From: Diphasiastrum complanatum
Lineage: Eukaryota > Streptophyta > Lycopodiopsida > Lycopodiales > Lycopodiaceae
Assembly: GCA_029204225.1 (NCBI GenBank)
Contig: CM055111.1
Location: 13,539,477-13,603,476 of the forward strand
Reading direction: 5' to 3'
DNA length: 64,000 nucleotides
Shown: in pieces, positions 22,451-34,925 of the stretch
How positions within the stretch are numbered: the stretch's first letter is position 1
Layout: every line of letters begins with the position of its first letter
Translations under genes and position numbers: made by a program
Notes under the pieces: generated by a model
Databases searched by the model: none
Seen by the model: only the letters and a program-made list of their open reading frames with translations
Told to the model about the DNA's origin: nothing

Positions 22451-23200
22451 GACGGCGGGCCTCAAGCAAGCTTCAGTTCGAGCGAGTTTTCTTCATAAAT
22501 ACGAGTAAGCTTTTCAGTCCTAGTTTTTTCCTACACATTCTTTTTTTTTTGTGGCTCAAGCTACCTCTACCTTCCTCTATAGCCTTTGCACTCTACAAAA
22601 AATAGAGTACACAAGCAAAGAATATAGGTCTTGATTCATAAATCATTTATGGACAGTCCTGATTCATAATTCTATTGTATTTTGATAAAAACAGGATCAA
22701 ACTTATTATGAGCTGGTTATGTGGAAATATGCATGAGAGATTAGATATTGCAAAGGGAAATCTGTTACATGTATTCCAGGGGGGTTTTTTGATCGCCAAT
22801 ATGGTGCAACCTTTTCTTTTTTTTAACTTTCCAGTATAACTTTTTCCATGATGCTAGCTAGTAGACTACAAAGATTGGACCTTCTTAATATGTTTAATAA
22901 TGCTATTCACTACCTCAATGATAGTTACTTTATTAATGCTACTAATTACCGACTAGTCCCTATCAACTTGCATAAGATTCAACAATCTGAACATTGATAG
23001 CAGACCACTTCAAAATTAAAAAACGGTTCTTGTTGTGGTACAGAGACAATTGTTTTAAACATGAATATTATTGTGACATGAGTATCCCATTCCTCATTTC
23101 CTATTACAAAATATGACAAGTGCACTTTGCCTTCGCTTAAACAATGTAGTATCTATGGTAGGGCTCAAATCGACCTGTTACCTTTTATAATAAGGTCATG

Positions 23201-23984
23201 TTGTTGGTATATATATGTCATCATGAAGAAAATGATGTGTTACAAATGTGCTTGAAGGAGCCTAAGTTATGACAATGCATTACATAATTCTTATATGTAG
23301 ATGTTGTCTGTACAAAATGGAGGTCATATTTGGTAAGTATGTGTGTTAAGTCGTCAACATGTATACCATACTTGGTTGCCTAATGCTACAACTTGTATGT
23401 ATGACCTATTTTGGGTCTAGCTATACACACACACACACACATTACTGTGGTTCTTACCAAATATTCTAGAATGATTTTTTACAAAAATATAAGGCAAGAC
23501 TTGTGGAGTATGTGCTATTTACTCTAAACTCACAAGGACACGTACTACATGCTATCTATCGTTTTGTGCAGAAAAAACATGGAAGAAATGAAGCTAAAGC
23601 CACTTTGTGAAGACAAAGTCGTATCTAGAGTATTATCTGATTATATCAATTTTAAAATGGATCTCATGATCTTATGATGATGTTTTTGAATGGTTTCGAC
23701 TTTTATCCAAGAGTAGTTTCAACGAAAGTGAAATGAATCATCTTGCATCGATCATGATATCATTAAACACAAAAAATTGTTATCTATATAGATGAAATGT
23801 CTTCAAATTGGCCAAAACAAATCTGTTTTATGACATTTTGAGAAGTGAATCCATGAATTCTAGATGAGTGTTGGTTGTTTATGTAAACAATACCTTATGC
23901 CACACATTTATGAAGATGAATTTTGATGTTTGTCATTTTTTGTAATCTCAGCTAAACACAGACTACAATGGGTTCTTGCACATT
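23201..23984. other. No gene recognised; (AC)8 at 23425
   Basis: AT-rich, stops in all frames. A short AC run lies at 23425-23440. Confidence 0.6.
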
Positions 23985-24190
23985 CCTTAGGATGTGATTA
24001 CACCTTGGGTCTTCCTTGACATGGGAAATACTCTTCTCCAATGCAGTCCAAGTCTAAGCGAGTTCAATAAAAAGCAATACATTATAAAAGGGACTACTGT
24101 ATCATTACGAGTGATACAATCATCATTACTCATCAAGGAGGAGACATAAATTGACAAAGGAACCAAAACGCACATGTTCATCTTCCTTTA
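23985..24190 (-). repeat. Short conserved repeat, copy 3
   Basis: The minus strand encodes FLDMGNTLLQCSPSLSEF and, after a stop, IDKGTKTHM, the same layout as copy 2. It lies outside the segmental duplication. Confidence 0.4.
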
Positions 24191-24626
24191 ATATTGGATT
24201 TTCTCTTACTAATTTTGTTGCCCTCAATCTCTTGTGTCGTTGGCCACATGCCTAATATCTTTTGACTTGTGTCACATTTGTTTTGAAATACAATTATCCT
24301 AATATTGAAGGTTGAGGTGGTTAGCATCACACAATGATGTGTGCTGATCTCACAAACAGAGTGTCAGGGGCATTCTTGGAGTTGATGACTGAATATCACC
24401 CATTTTATATGAGACATTGCCAAGAGGACTTGAGATCATAGATGTGTTACTGATCTAGAATCATTATGCTTGGCATCCTATGGACCCAACGAATCTCATA
24501 GGGACTAGTTGCAAGCCAGATGTGGACCCTATGCCTAAGATCAATTGACTTCTTCACCTGGCTAGGGACACTCTTACGTAGGTAACTATCCAGGCAACAC
24601 TATTTGGATACATAGGTGTAGAAACT
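24191..24626. other. No gene recognised
   Basis: Non-coding by eye; no repeats matched elsewhere in the window. Confidence 0.5.
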
Positions 24627-25405
24627 GTGTACCCAACACCTAGTAGAACAAATTCCACCTACAGAGGTTTTAAGTACTGGTTGTTTGACGTTGTAGAGAG
24701 TGCAACGACTAGAAGGCCGCATATGCCCAATGCACGTAGAAATAATTGCGATGGAAACCCTGAATTCATGGGCCATGAATTTGGAATGTCAGATCATCTC
24801 AAGAGTGAGGAGATGTTGACTATCCCCTTGAGCCATATCCTTGATTGGATAGACCAATCTACTAGTGTGATTAGTGAGCCGTTGACAGATGGCGGAGTGA
24901 ACTATTTTTTGACCAACTAAGTGCATCACTTGATATTGACCGAATGTCCATAGACATCCAGGAGAAGCACATACTGTTCATTGAGAGTCTAGAGTCTATG
25001 GTGCCATCATTGAATGAATCTTTAGAGGAATTCTTATCTAGTAATCCAAATCAAGCCATAGAGCCAAATATAAAGTTGGAGGAATTTTTATCTGATCTAT
25101 ACCTAGCTATAGATCTTTCATTACAGACACCTTATTCTCCAGATCCTGAACTAACACCTGTGATAGAGGAAGGTACACAAGATCTATCTCTCGAGGATGC
25201 TCCATCAGAGATTGAAGCGGATGAGCTTGTAGGACTTATAAAATCTTCATTGCAAATATTTGATCTAGCAAATGAGCCTTCGACCCCCATTATGGAGTTA
25301 GTAGGGGCCTTGTCAAGTTTCCTACTGGCCATAACACTCTTGTTGAATGAATGTGAGCCATCTGATGATGAACTAGATCTCATCGTGGAAAGAGTGATCC
25401 CTTAG
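24627..25405 (+). pseudogene. Unknown acidic protein, two frames
   Basis: An open frame at 24627-24920 (contains FKYWLFDVVESATTRRP and HILDWIDQST) is followed, after a frame change of one step near 24890, by a 153-codon frame at 24944-25405. The second frame can be read upstream from about 24880 (WRSELFFDQLSASLDIDR). It is rich in Glu, Asp, Ser and Leu and contains SLNESLEEFLSS, EPNIKLEEFLSD and ELTPVIEEGTQDL. No zinc finger, protease or membrane segment was found except a hydrophobic run (SSFLLAITLLL). Copia sequence starts about 70 bp downstream, so it may be a gag-like or accessory protein of a retroelement, but that is inference. Confidence 0.4.
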
Positions 25406-25429
25406 CAGTGTACGAAATATTAGGACCTG

Positions 25430-26345
25430 TGGGGGAACTTGGGCGAAACATTTTCAATATTCAGTCATGGGGACAACTCAAGTGCAACATACATCTTTCG
25501 ACGAACAACATACCAAAGGCGAATCCAAAGATGATGATGTTGCAATTCAGCAACTACAATATGATGAAAATGATCAACGTCTGCAGCCTACGTTGTTCAC
25601 AAGCCGACGATTGTCGAAGAGGCACTCAGTCAGCCCGATTCCAATCTCTAGAAAGAAGCTATGGATAAAGACTATTCATCTCTTATCAAGAACCAGACAT
25701 GGACAATTGTTGAATTACCTGCCAACAGAAACATAGTTGATTGCAAATGGATTTTCAAAGTCAAGTACAAAGCAGATGGAAGCATCGACAGAAGAAAAGC
25801 CCGACTTGTCGCCAGATAATTTTCTCAGGTATACACATCGATTACACTAAGACCTTTAGTCCAATGGTCAAACATTTTTTTATTCGACTTTTATTATCGT
25901 TCGCTGCTGCAACAGATTTGAAAGTACATCAAATGGATGTACATACATCATATCTCAATGGAGTTATTGAAGAAGACATTTACATGGTGCAACCCGAAGG
26001 TTATATTATCAAAGGTAAACAAAATCATGTGTGTAAACTCCATAAGGCACGTAATGATTTGTACCAGGCCAGACATAACTTTTGCAATCAGCTCCCTAAG
26101 TCAGTTTATGACTAACCCTGGTATGACACATTGGAAGGCTCTTATCAGAGTCATGAGATATCTTCGAGCTACTATAAATTTTTGCATTTGTTATGGAGCA
26201 GTCGACAATGATAAACTCAATTTACTCAGTGGTTACACATATGCAAGTTGGGCAGGAGATGTAGACACTTGTAAATCCACTTCTAGATTTACAATCTTCC
26301 TCAACAATGGTCCTATTTCCTGGAACAGTCGCAAGCAATTATTAA
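25430..26345 (+). pseudogene. Older Ty1/copia RT-RNase H relative without solo LTR
   Basis: It begins in the integrase-RT linker (SFDEQHTKGESKDDDV). It continues with NQTWTIV-like and [11 protein letters not shown] residues, an undeleted KTFSPMVKHFFIRLLLSF stretch, and MDVHTSYLNG. It then jumps to TRPDITFAIS, SQFMTNPG, LLSGYTYASWAGD, CKSTSRFTIFL and SWNSRKQ of RNase H, and stops there. The linker is continuous, with no 1-kb insertion. Several stops. Confidence 0.8.
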
Positions 26346-27664
26346 TACTAGAGATATTTGAAAGGCAAATGCACCAATCAACGACAATCTTCTTGATGCA
26401 TGTCTTTTTCAATTGATGCTACACATTTATGGGCTGAGGAGATCACTCAGTTCCTAGAAGGCCTGAATATAAATTCAAAAAGAAAATTTTTGCTTAAAGC
26501 ATCGTCCTTTCAACTTATAGCAGGACAGCTTTACAAAAGGGATGTTGACGGTATTATCCGACGATGTCCTTATGAATCTGAAATACGACCTATCATATCT
26601 TAGGCTCATGAGGGCATTGGTGACAATCACTTCTCTGCTGAAGTGACAGCTAAGACTATTCTTCGAGCAGGCTTGTGGTGGCCATCATTATTTAAAGACA
26701 CGTTTGTTGTCATTAAAACATGTGATGTCTGCCAACGCGCCAAGAAAAATACAAAAGCAGACTTCACACCCTTGACTCCCATTACAGAAGACAAAGCCTC
26801 CCATAAGTGGGGTATCGACTTTGTTGGACCCATCAATCCGATAGCAAAAAGCACCCAAACTTGTAATATCCTAATCGCACTAGTTATGCCACTAAATGGG
26901 TTGAGATACGTGCAACAAAGGACGCCACTGCGAAGACCGTAGCACGTTTTCTTTATGAAAACATTATTACGCGCATTGGCTGTCCAATAGAGCTTGTTGT
27001 CATCAAGGCACTCACTTCTTAAATGAATTGATCGATAATCTCCTCCACCATTATCTTGTTGTTCACCACAAAAGTACTCCGTACTATACTATATGTAATG
27101 GCCAGGAAGAATCCACCAACAACATGATTTGTAAGATCTTAACCAAGATAGTAGAAACAAGCCAATCAGATTGGGAAACCAAACTATTTTCTGCTATCTG
27201 GGTGCACCGCACAACTCCCAAGAAGGCCATTGGATGGGTTACCCCATTCCATCTCGTATATGGTCAAGAGGCAATAATGCCTGTTGAATTCTTGGTACCA
27301 TCCTTGAGAGTTATGCAAGCCTTCTCCACGAATCTATGTGAGAAAGCTACCATTGAACAGCAAGTCAAAACCAGGCTCTTTACGTTAGCCCAATTGTGTG
27401 AGTCTCGACTTATATCGTATCACGCACAATTGGTTAACAAATGTCACCAAAGGCCTGGCACGATTGTCACTTGTGTTCTAAAGATTTACACCTAGGTGAT
27501 CAGGTGCTTCTTTACACATCTAAGAAGCATCCAGAAAAACTGAAATTCAGAAGTGAAGGACCTATTGTTATCAATAAAATCTTTCCTAATGGAGCAGTCC
27601 AACTGCAAACACTTTACGGAGTACTCCTAGCCAAGTCGTCAATGGTGGTCGTCTATGGAGATAC
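26346..27664 (+). pseudogene. Ty3/gypsy integrase, degenerate
   Basis: Order: QLYKRDVDGIIRRC; AHEG...; the H2C2 zinc-binding end CDVCQRAKKN; first catalytic Asp in KWGIDFVGPI; a damaged second-Asp region, where the expected SDQGTHF-type motif reads CHQGTHFLNEL; then STPYYTICNGQEESTNN with the catalytic Glu region, TPFHLVYGQEAIMPVEF, and a C-terminal GDQVLLYTSKKHPEKLKFRS-like segment to 27664. It changes frame several times and has stops. It is fused to the copia fragment upstream at about 26345-26400. Confidence 0.85.
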
Positions 27665-27889
27665 TACAAAGAGTTGTTTTTTGTTGATTCAATTCAAACT
27701 CCACATTTGTTGTATGTATTGTTGTTACAATTTTTTTTTTCTGTTTTATTTTCCTTGTTCTGCATGCTTATTTTTGAATCTGCTTGTTGTGATTATTCTT
27801 GTTCACTGAATCTGTGTATTTTTGGTGCATCTTTATTTTTCGTACTCTTTTTCTCTCATCCATATTCATTCTCAGAGAGAGTTCTAGGT
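27665..27889. other. T-rich non-coding sequence
   Basis: T-rich run (27720-27850). It may be the 3' region of the gypsy element; no polypurine tract or LTR start was identified. Confidence 0.4.
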
Positions 27890-28190
27890 CATCAACTCCT
27901 GCTCCACACCACAGGGATAAGATCTTTCATGATCTTGTAGTTGTTGAGATGGACCATCATCTTCTTCAAATTCACTGTTGATAAGTTGTTCCTCTAAAGT
28001 AGATGAGCTAGGATCCTCAATAGGAGTAGTTGACTTGGTAACATAAGTTTTTGATAATTCCGGAGAGTCCGATAGTTCGGCTATATGAGCTTTGCCCTTG
28101 CTTGTGAGATCGATAAACTAATCTTCAATGAAGAGGATATCTCAACTGGTGAATGTCTTCAGCTTTTTAGGATCATACAATTTATAAGCG
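27890..28190 (-). pseudogene. Copia integrase C-terminus with empty LTR site
   Basis: Minus strand: KLYDP, DILFIED, SKGKAHIAELSDSPELS, then PSSSTLEEQL and on to DDGPSQQLQDHERS without interruption. The SSST-EEQ junction corresponds to the point where the other copies carry the nested solo LTR. A second pre-insertion relative, on the opposite strand to 25430. Confidence 0.75.
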
Positions 28191-28589
28191 TAAAGCAACA
28201 AAGCTGCAAGGATATTCAAACTCTTTCAAAAGGAGGCTATTGAAATAGAAAAATTCATGCATTCAAGTAAGCATATCTAATTTTTTGTAACTTGATCAAT
28301 GACATGTGGTTTTATTTCAACTACTGTGATGTTCTGCTAACTATCTGATTTTTTTGCAGATCTGCATTAGTAGCTCATCAGAATATTAAGGACAATGCTT
28401 TACTTGGAATGTCCTTGGGCTCAATATTGACAGGCAAATCCACTGAGTGTATCATGATGAACAATAAGAGTTCCAATGTAAAAGTGCAAAATTGCAAAGC
28501 CTTTGATGGTGGACATTCAAAAAAATTTAGACAAGACTATAGTTTTGGGTGCCTGTGATTTTGCAGGTATTAGCACAACCCACGCAACA
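28191..28589. other. No gene recognised
   Basis: AT-rich; a TTTTTTGCAG acceptor-like motif at about 28351-28362 is not supported by a coding exon. Confidence 0.45.
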
Positions 28590-28950
28590 CGCAGCATTCT
28601 AGGCCACAACAATATCCACCATGAGGAAAACCACAAGCTCCATATAACCAACGTTATGTGAGTCCAGTACAAGTTTAGGAGTTGCCAATACAACACCCAC
28701 CTACACAACAACAAAGATTGGCACTCCCAGGTCCAAGAGGATCTACCCAACCAAACAGGCCAAACCAACAAAACCAACCTCATGTACAAGACAATTTGGT
28801 AGATAATTCTCTTATGATACCACAGCCTATGAATCTACTTATGATGAATGCACTAATAACACATATGTAGATGAGGCATCTACATCCTATCTGAATGATC
28901 AATATTATCTAGTGGAGCAACCTAGTCAAGCCAATGTCAATTCTTTTTAT
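28590..28950 (+). pseudogene. Pro/Gln-rich gag-like segment
   Basis: One frame reads PQQYPP, GKPQAPYNQRYVSP, ELPIQHPPTQQQRLALP and TQPNRPNQQNQPHVQ with two stops. Another continues as YVDEASTSYLNDQYYLVEQP. Such Pro/Gln-rich tails occur at the C-terminus of plant retrotransposon gag proteins, but no CCHC knuckle is seen, so the assignment is tentative. Confidence 0.35.
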
Positions 28951-29570
28951 ATCTGGTTTAGGCTAAGTCATCATGTTTGGGGATGTCTTTGAGTTTCTTG
29001 TGGCAAATGGGGGATTTCTATAACAGCTCTCCCTAGTGGGACTCATACCTATATTCGGCGTTAGCTTTATCGCAACTATATCCAGTCAATATGATCACAA
29101 CTTGATCCAGAGAGGGTCAAGATGCATTTTTATGGCACTCACCTCCTACAGTTAGATGATATGGGGCTACATATCCTACCGTTGTATCTCTCATAGACAT
29201 TATCATATGGTCCTCAATACCGTATTTGGCAGCTTCGTGTCTCTTCACATCAGCTCGCTATGGAGACTGGTCATTATACTAATACACCCAGACCACATCA
29301 AATTTGCCAATTATGCTCAATGTAGGAGGTTGAGGATGAGTCACATTTCATTTTCAGGTGCCCTATTTATTATGAGATCCAAGGCCGTTATTATTGTCTC
29401 TACAAAGACACTCCTCTCTCCCTTGACTCTTTCTTGGCATATACAAACTCTAGGTGTGTGGGACTCCTATCGAGAGAGATGTTTACGTTACAAGCATCTC
29501 TTTTACCTTCGGAGAGAGATGTTCAGAGACTCTCATCACACATTTCTTACAGAAGAGGGATAGAGAGGAG
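28951..29570 (+). pseudogene. LINE ORF2 3' end (zinc-binding tail)
   Basis: From about 29040 the sequence aligns by eye with 31970-32480 of the next LINE. The aligned parts are the RVSSHQLAMETG stretch, then the zf-RVT-like ICQLCS...HFIFRCPIYYEI, then RERCLRYKHLFYLRREMF. It is open in one frame at 29156-29563, but the conserved residues switch frame, so it is dead. RT is missing: a 5'-truncated LINE. Confidence 0.7.
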
Positions 29571-30240
<670 letters not shown>

Positions 30241-30262
30241 TCTTTTTCTTTCTTTCTTTCTT

Positions 30263-30345
<83 letters not shown>
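30241..30345. repeat. (CTTT)n(CT)n microsatellite
   Basis: Five to six CTTT units followed by about 39 CT units. The LINE RT frame downstream is open straight out of this tract. Confidence 0.95.
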
Positions 30346-30346
<1 letters not shown>

Positions 30347-32530
30347 GGATGACCTTTGCATATGGATTGAATACGCTACCAAACTATATACCATACCCAT
30401 TGATGCACCCATCTCTATCTCCCCATGCCCATATGAGTTCACCTTCTTCACATCTGACATGGTACTTACGGCCATCAAGAGAATGAAGTCCCATAAAGCA
30501 AGAGATATCGAAGACCTTGAATCTGAACTCCTAACCCACTCTTCCGACCTCCTTGCTCCCACACTAGCCACTCTTCTCAATTCCGCAGTTGTCTCTGGTA
30601 TCCCCTCATCCTGGTGCACCAACATCATCCACCCTATTCATAAAAATGGTAGTCCCATGATTCTTGGTAACTACCGCACCATCATGATCGGACATGTTCT
30701 CACGAAGCTCTATGGTACCATACTCCAGTCTACAGTGAGTTCAGAGGCAGAAGCTCAGAGATTACATGCATTGGGACAGTCAGGTTTCCGATATCATTAT
30801 TCTACCACTGACCATATTTTTACACTTCAAGCCTTGATTGAAAAAGCTAAGTACAAGAAAGAGAGGGTTTACTGTTGTTTTGTAGATTTCAAGAAAGCCT
30901 TCGATTCTATACCACGCTCCCTGCTCATTCAGAGACTTTGTGACCTTGGTTTCTCCACAGATATTGTTTTAGCAGTGATGGCTCTTGATGAGAAGGTCTT
31001 GGGATGTCTCCGATATAGCAGTGGCCTATCTGATCACATTTGGAGCACCATTGGGGTGAAACAGGGGTGCTTTCTTTCACCGGTTCTCTTTGGATTGTAT
31101 ATTGATGAGTTAGAGCGAGTCATCTCACAGTGTGGCGGGAGTGGCTGTAGACTTGGCACCATTCTGATTGCTATTCTCCTCTATGCGGATGATCTAGTAC
31201 TAGTATCCCCGACCAGAGAGGGTTTGCAGAGGTAGCTGGATTGTTACAAGGATTTTGTACTAGATGAGGGTTGGGGGTGAACACTGTGAAGACCAAGGTT
31301 ATGGTCTTCAACACTTCTCGAGAATTCATGCAGCGCCAGGAGCTCATCCTACATGGACAAGCCTTAGAGGTAGTTTCCTCTTATACCTATTTGGGAATAC
31401 TCTTTTCTGGTCCTACCTTCAGCATGTTGCAGGCTGCCACCACCCGACTTGGGAAGGGGCATTCCTCTCTTGTTCAGCTTGAGCGGTTTTGTTTCAGGAA
31501 GCTCATCCGAGATGCTCACAGTAAGTGTAGACTGTTTGATACTATTGTCACCCCCACAACCTTATATGTAGTAGAGACATGGTGTACCGGCCTCCCTTCA
31601 TCACACTAGGTCAGCATTTCACGATTGCATACCACCATGTTAGCTCATATGATTCGGGCGAAGCCCTCGATTCCACATGAGATCCTTCTTGCAGAGTTTG
31701 TCATTCCACCCGTTCAGATATATGTCCCGTTCCAGCTTATCACATACCTTCAGAGAATCCAGGCTTTGCTCGATGAGGATATGAGATATACACAGACAAC
31801 ACTTGTTTCCTCACACTTTCTTCATGACCAAGGTTATCGACTATCATGGTTCTCTCAGGCATCCCATTTCCTCCTTGAGTCATTTGGTATCTCCATTACA
31901 GAGCTCCCCTCAAATACTCATCAGTATATCAAGTGCATCCTATATCGGGCATATCTTGACCATACCTAGGGGCGACAACTTGGGGTTAAAACCGGCTACT
32001 ACTGGACTCATTTTATTGAGCTTCACATAGCAGGGTTCCCGGTCTTACCGCATTCTTTGGACTCAAGACTATCACATTGCCTCAGATCTACATTGGGACA
32101 GCTCTGCGTATCATCACATCAATTGGCTATTGAGACTGGTAGATTCCAGGGTACCCCGAGAGAGGAGCGGATTTGCCAGTTATGCTCTTTAGAGGTGGAG
32201 TTAAAGGAGCACTTTATCTTTAGGTGCCCGGTATATTACGAGATCTGAGGGAGATACCACTGTTTGTTTCGAGACACACCACTGTTTGTTTCAAGACACA
32301 CCTGTCACCTTACGATCGCTCATAGCTTATGAGGATTCCCGATGCGCGACACTCATGATACGAGAGATGTTTATACTACGACAAGATTTGTATCAAACAG
32401 CTCAGTCGAGTCAGGTTTTTCAGCCTCATATCGCTTCTTTCTTCTCCAGGAGGAGAGGACGATTTGATGATAGTGACGATGATGATGATGACCTACTTGC
32501 CCACAGAGACCAGAGATAGCGTCCCACACA
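30346..32530 (+). pseudogene. LINE ORF2: RT and C-terminal zinc-binding domain
   Basis: RT region open from the CT tract to 31235. It includes AIKRMKSHKARD (palm start), SSWCTNIIHPIHKNG, FRYHYSTTDHIFTLQ, CCFVDFKKAFDSIPR (catalytic Asp), GVKQGCFLSPVLFGLYIDEL and the LLYADDLVL box (31182-31193). A TAG at 31235 and frameshifts break the thumb and connection. The tail is open at 32057-32248 with ICQLCSLEVELKEHFIFRCP (zf-RVT) and at 32286-32519, ending in an Asp-rich stretch (FDDSDDDDDDLL). ORF1 and the endonuclease are absent. Encodes the target-primed RT of plant LINEs when intact. Confidence 0.85.
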
Positions 32531-33690
32531 TACCCATGTTGCAGCACGAGCTACTCAACCTATCACGAGGAGACCTCTTCGTCCTGTCAATTGCCAAACT
32601 CGCCTCCTCTTTCCTGGCCCACTGTTTCAACCGCTCTGTCGTTGATGGTTTCCCCATACCTTGGGCGACCAATCTCCTTTATCCCATTCTTAAAGCAGGC
32701 GATGCCATGAATGTCCACAATTATCGCCACCAGAACTTCGTTACAGCAGAGGCTGATTCTCGACTAGTGTATGTGACTAGCCAGGCTGGCTTCCACCGAG
32801 GTTATAGCACTCTTGATCATGTCCTCACTCTACGTACTATCATTGAGGAGGCAAAGCATATGGGCAAGAAGGTATTTGCTTGTTTCATTGATCTCTCTAA
32901 GGCCTTTGATACTATTCCCCATCATCTTTTGATCAGCAGACTACGTTAGCTTGGCTTTTTTGACTCTATTCTCGCGGTAGCGGTTGCTCTGTATGAGAGA
33001 GTTCTAGCACGTAATCGGCTGGGTACTGATTTGTCTTCTCCCACACGTAGCACTGTTGGCGTCAAGCAAGGCTGTCCACTATCCCCTCCAATGTTTGCAC
33101 TTTATATTGATGATCTTGAGCACCTCATTTGTGAAGAAGGTGGAGATGGTTGCCCGCTGGCTCAGTTGCTCATCCCCATTCTGCTTTATGCTGATGACAT
33201 TGTCCTGCTTTCTCTCTCACCAGAAGGGTTGCAGTGTCACTTACAGGTCTTACATCGGTTTTGTGTTGCTTGGGGTCTCTCTGTTAACTTAAAAAAGATG
33301 AAGATCATAATTTTCAACACCAATCGACAAAGCCTTCACAATTATCAATTCTTCTATGATGGCTAGGAAGTTGACATTGTTGCCTCTCATACTTACTTGG
33401 GAGTCTTGTTTACTGCGCCCCTTCTTGGTTTCCGCCAAGCTGCATTTGTGCACATTTCCTCCGGTCTTTTAGCATGGGTCTACTTCGAGCGTGGTTGTAC
33501 AATGAATCATATTTTTGATCCCGCTACTAGATGCCAGTTGTTTCACACACGGGTGGTTCCAGCAGTCATGTATGCCTCGGAGATTTGGTTGCCATGACTT
33601 TCTCTCCGGGACTGGGCAGGCATTTCCCGCATTCAGGCCACTATGTTCGGTCGCATGATACGTGCCAAGACTACCACCTCTCATGATATC
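32531..33690 (+). pseudogene. Second LINE ORF2 RT, head-to-tail
   Basis: Open at 32464-32949: AKLASSFLAHCFNRSV, NLLYPILKAGD, FHRGYSTLDHVLTLR, CFIDLSKAFDTIPH. One TAG, then 33031-33366: GVKQGCPLSPPMFALYIDDLEH, LLYADDIVLLS (33187-33198) and WGLSVNLKKMKI. After a further stop, YLGVLFTAP and VVPAVMYASEIW follow to about 33690. Same family as the previous LINE. It lacks the zinc-binding tail. The first LINE's Asp-rich tail runs straight into it. Confidence 0.85.
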
Positions 33691-34262
33691 TTATGTGCTG
33701 AGTTTGCTATCCTCCGATCATCCTTGAGGGCTTTTTCCGCCTTATTCTTTTTCTTCAGTGGATTCAGGATTCCCTAATCTATTTGGTATAAGTAGGTGCT
33801 GCATTACCCATTTGGTAGCTTATGATCTTTTCATTGTCTGAGTTCTTTGTATGAGACTCAGCAGCAATAAGGTGGTCAACTACTGCCAGTAATTGATGAT
33901 CAGTCAATATTCATTGAAGGAGATTGTGAGTTGCTTCATGTATTGTTGCATGTTCTGTATTTGATGTGATGCTAATATTATGATTGAGATCTTAGCATAG
34001 AATCATGGCAATTTCTACCATCTAGGAGATCTTTCTGCCATGGACTGATTTGCACAGATTTTTCTTCCAAAAATCGCTGGGATTGGATCTGTTATCCATT
34101 GATGACGATCTAGGGTCCACCAACCCCCAGCCCGGCTTGCATTTTCTCCTGTACTTTGTTTCCAGGATCACTCTCCTATTTCCAGCACTCGACAGAAGTA
34201 GTTTGGATCCATTTTCATCAGTGGTTCACCAGCTGGAGCCTTTTCCCGTCAGTGATTGCTAG
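33691..34262. other. No clear gene
   Basis: Decayed LINE sequence to about 33780, then unrecognised sequence. A short open stretch near 33870-33965 (LLPVIDDQSIFIEGDCELLH) is isolated. Confidence 0.4.
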
Positions 34263-34555
34263 TTGGGGACCAATCTCTAAATTGATCTACCTGCTATTGC
34301 TTATATGATATAGAGGATTTCTTGTCAGCTGATCGGTGGTTTTTCCACTATTCCCAACAATCTATATTCTGCAGGAATTTTCTGCATCAGTCCTTGATAG
34401 TTGGGAGCCATTTTTTCTAGCAATCTACCTTCTATTGCTTACAGAGGATTTTTTGTCAGTTGATATTTGGTTCTTCCCTCCTTTCCAAGATTCTATATTT
34501 TACAGGAATTTTCTCCAGCAGTGCTTGACACGGGTTTTCTTGCAGCAATCCACCC
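34263..34555. repeat. 138-bp tandem repeat, about 2.2 copies
   Basis: TTGGGGACCAATCTCTA (34263) and TTGGGAGCCATTTTTTCTAG (34401) start two diverged copies that share CTATTGCTTA, GAGGATTT.TTGTCAG, and TCTATATT.T(G/A)CAGGAATTTTCT. A third begins near 34535. Non-coding. Confidence 0.75.
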
Positions 34556-34925
34556 TTTTGTGGAGGCCTCATTCCCATCTAAGATGACCACCTTTGCCCA
34601 TGTGCCTTGAAATTCTACAGTCATGACTACTAACAAGCTGCACGATTCGGAACTCTTAAGTCTTGAACAACCAAAATTAACTAGACAAAAACAAATATGT
34701 TGGGACTCAAAGATCCTAAAACTACAATGCAAACCTTGTAGGTGCCTCTAATATATTAGCTTGCCAATCATTATGCATGCAAACAGCTAAAGTTATCAGT
34801 CTTCATCTTTGTTGCATATTTACTGGATAGATGAAGTAGAAAAGCCACTATTAGCCTTAAAAACATTGAAATCTAAAGTCATGCCAAGTTACAGCCAAGA
34901 AGCAGGTCGAATCTAATGTCTGAAG
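34556..34925. other. No gene recognised
   Basis: Non-coding by eye. Confidence 0.5.

Larger units (their letters stand above)
19847..23200 (+). repeat. Inverted segmental duplication, copy A
   Basis: It matches the complement of 51856-54328 from AAGACCATATTTAAACTAG to TTATAATAAGGTCATG. It includes a GLP pseudogene and its downstream sequence. Copy B lacks about 870 bp equivalent to 21000-21870 (GLP 5' end and upstream region). Confidence 0.85.

Noticed and set aside
30300-30345. LINE start codon inside the CT tract
   Set aside because: The open frame runs out of the microsatellite by chance (Ser-Leu repeats); the conserved RT sequence begins after it, so this is a truncation point and not a start.
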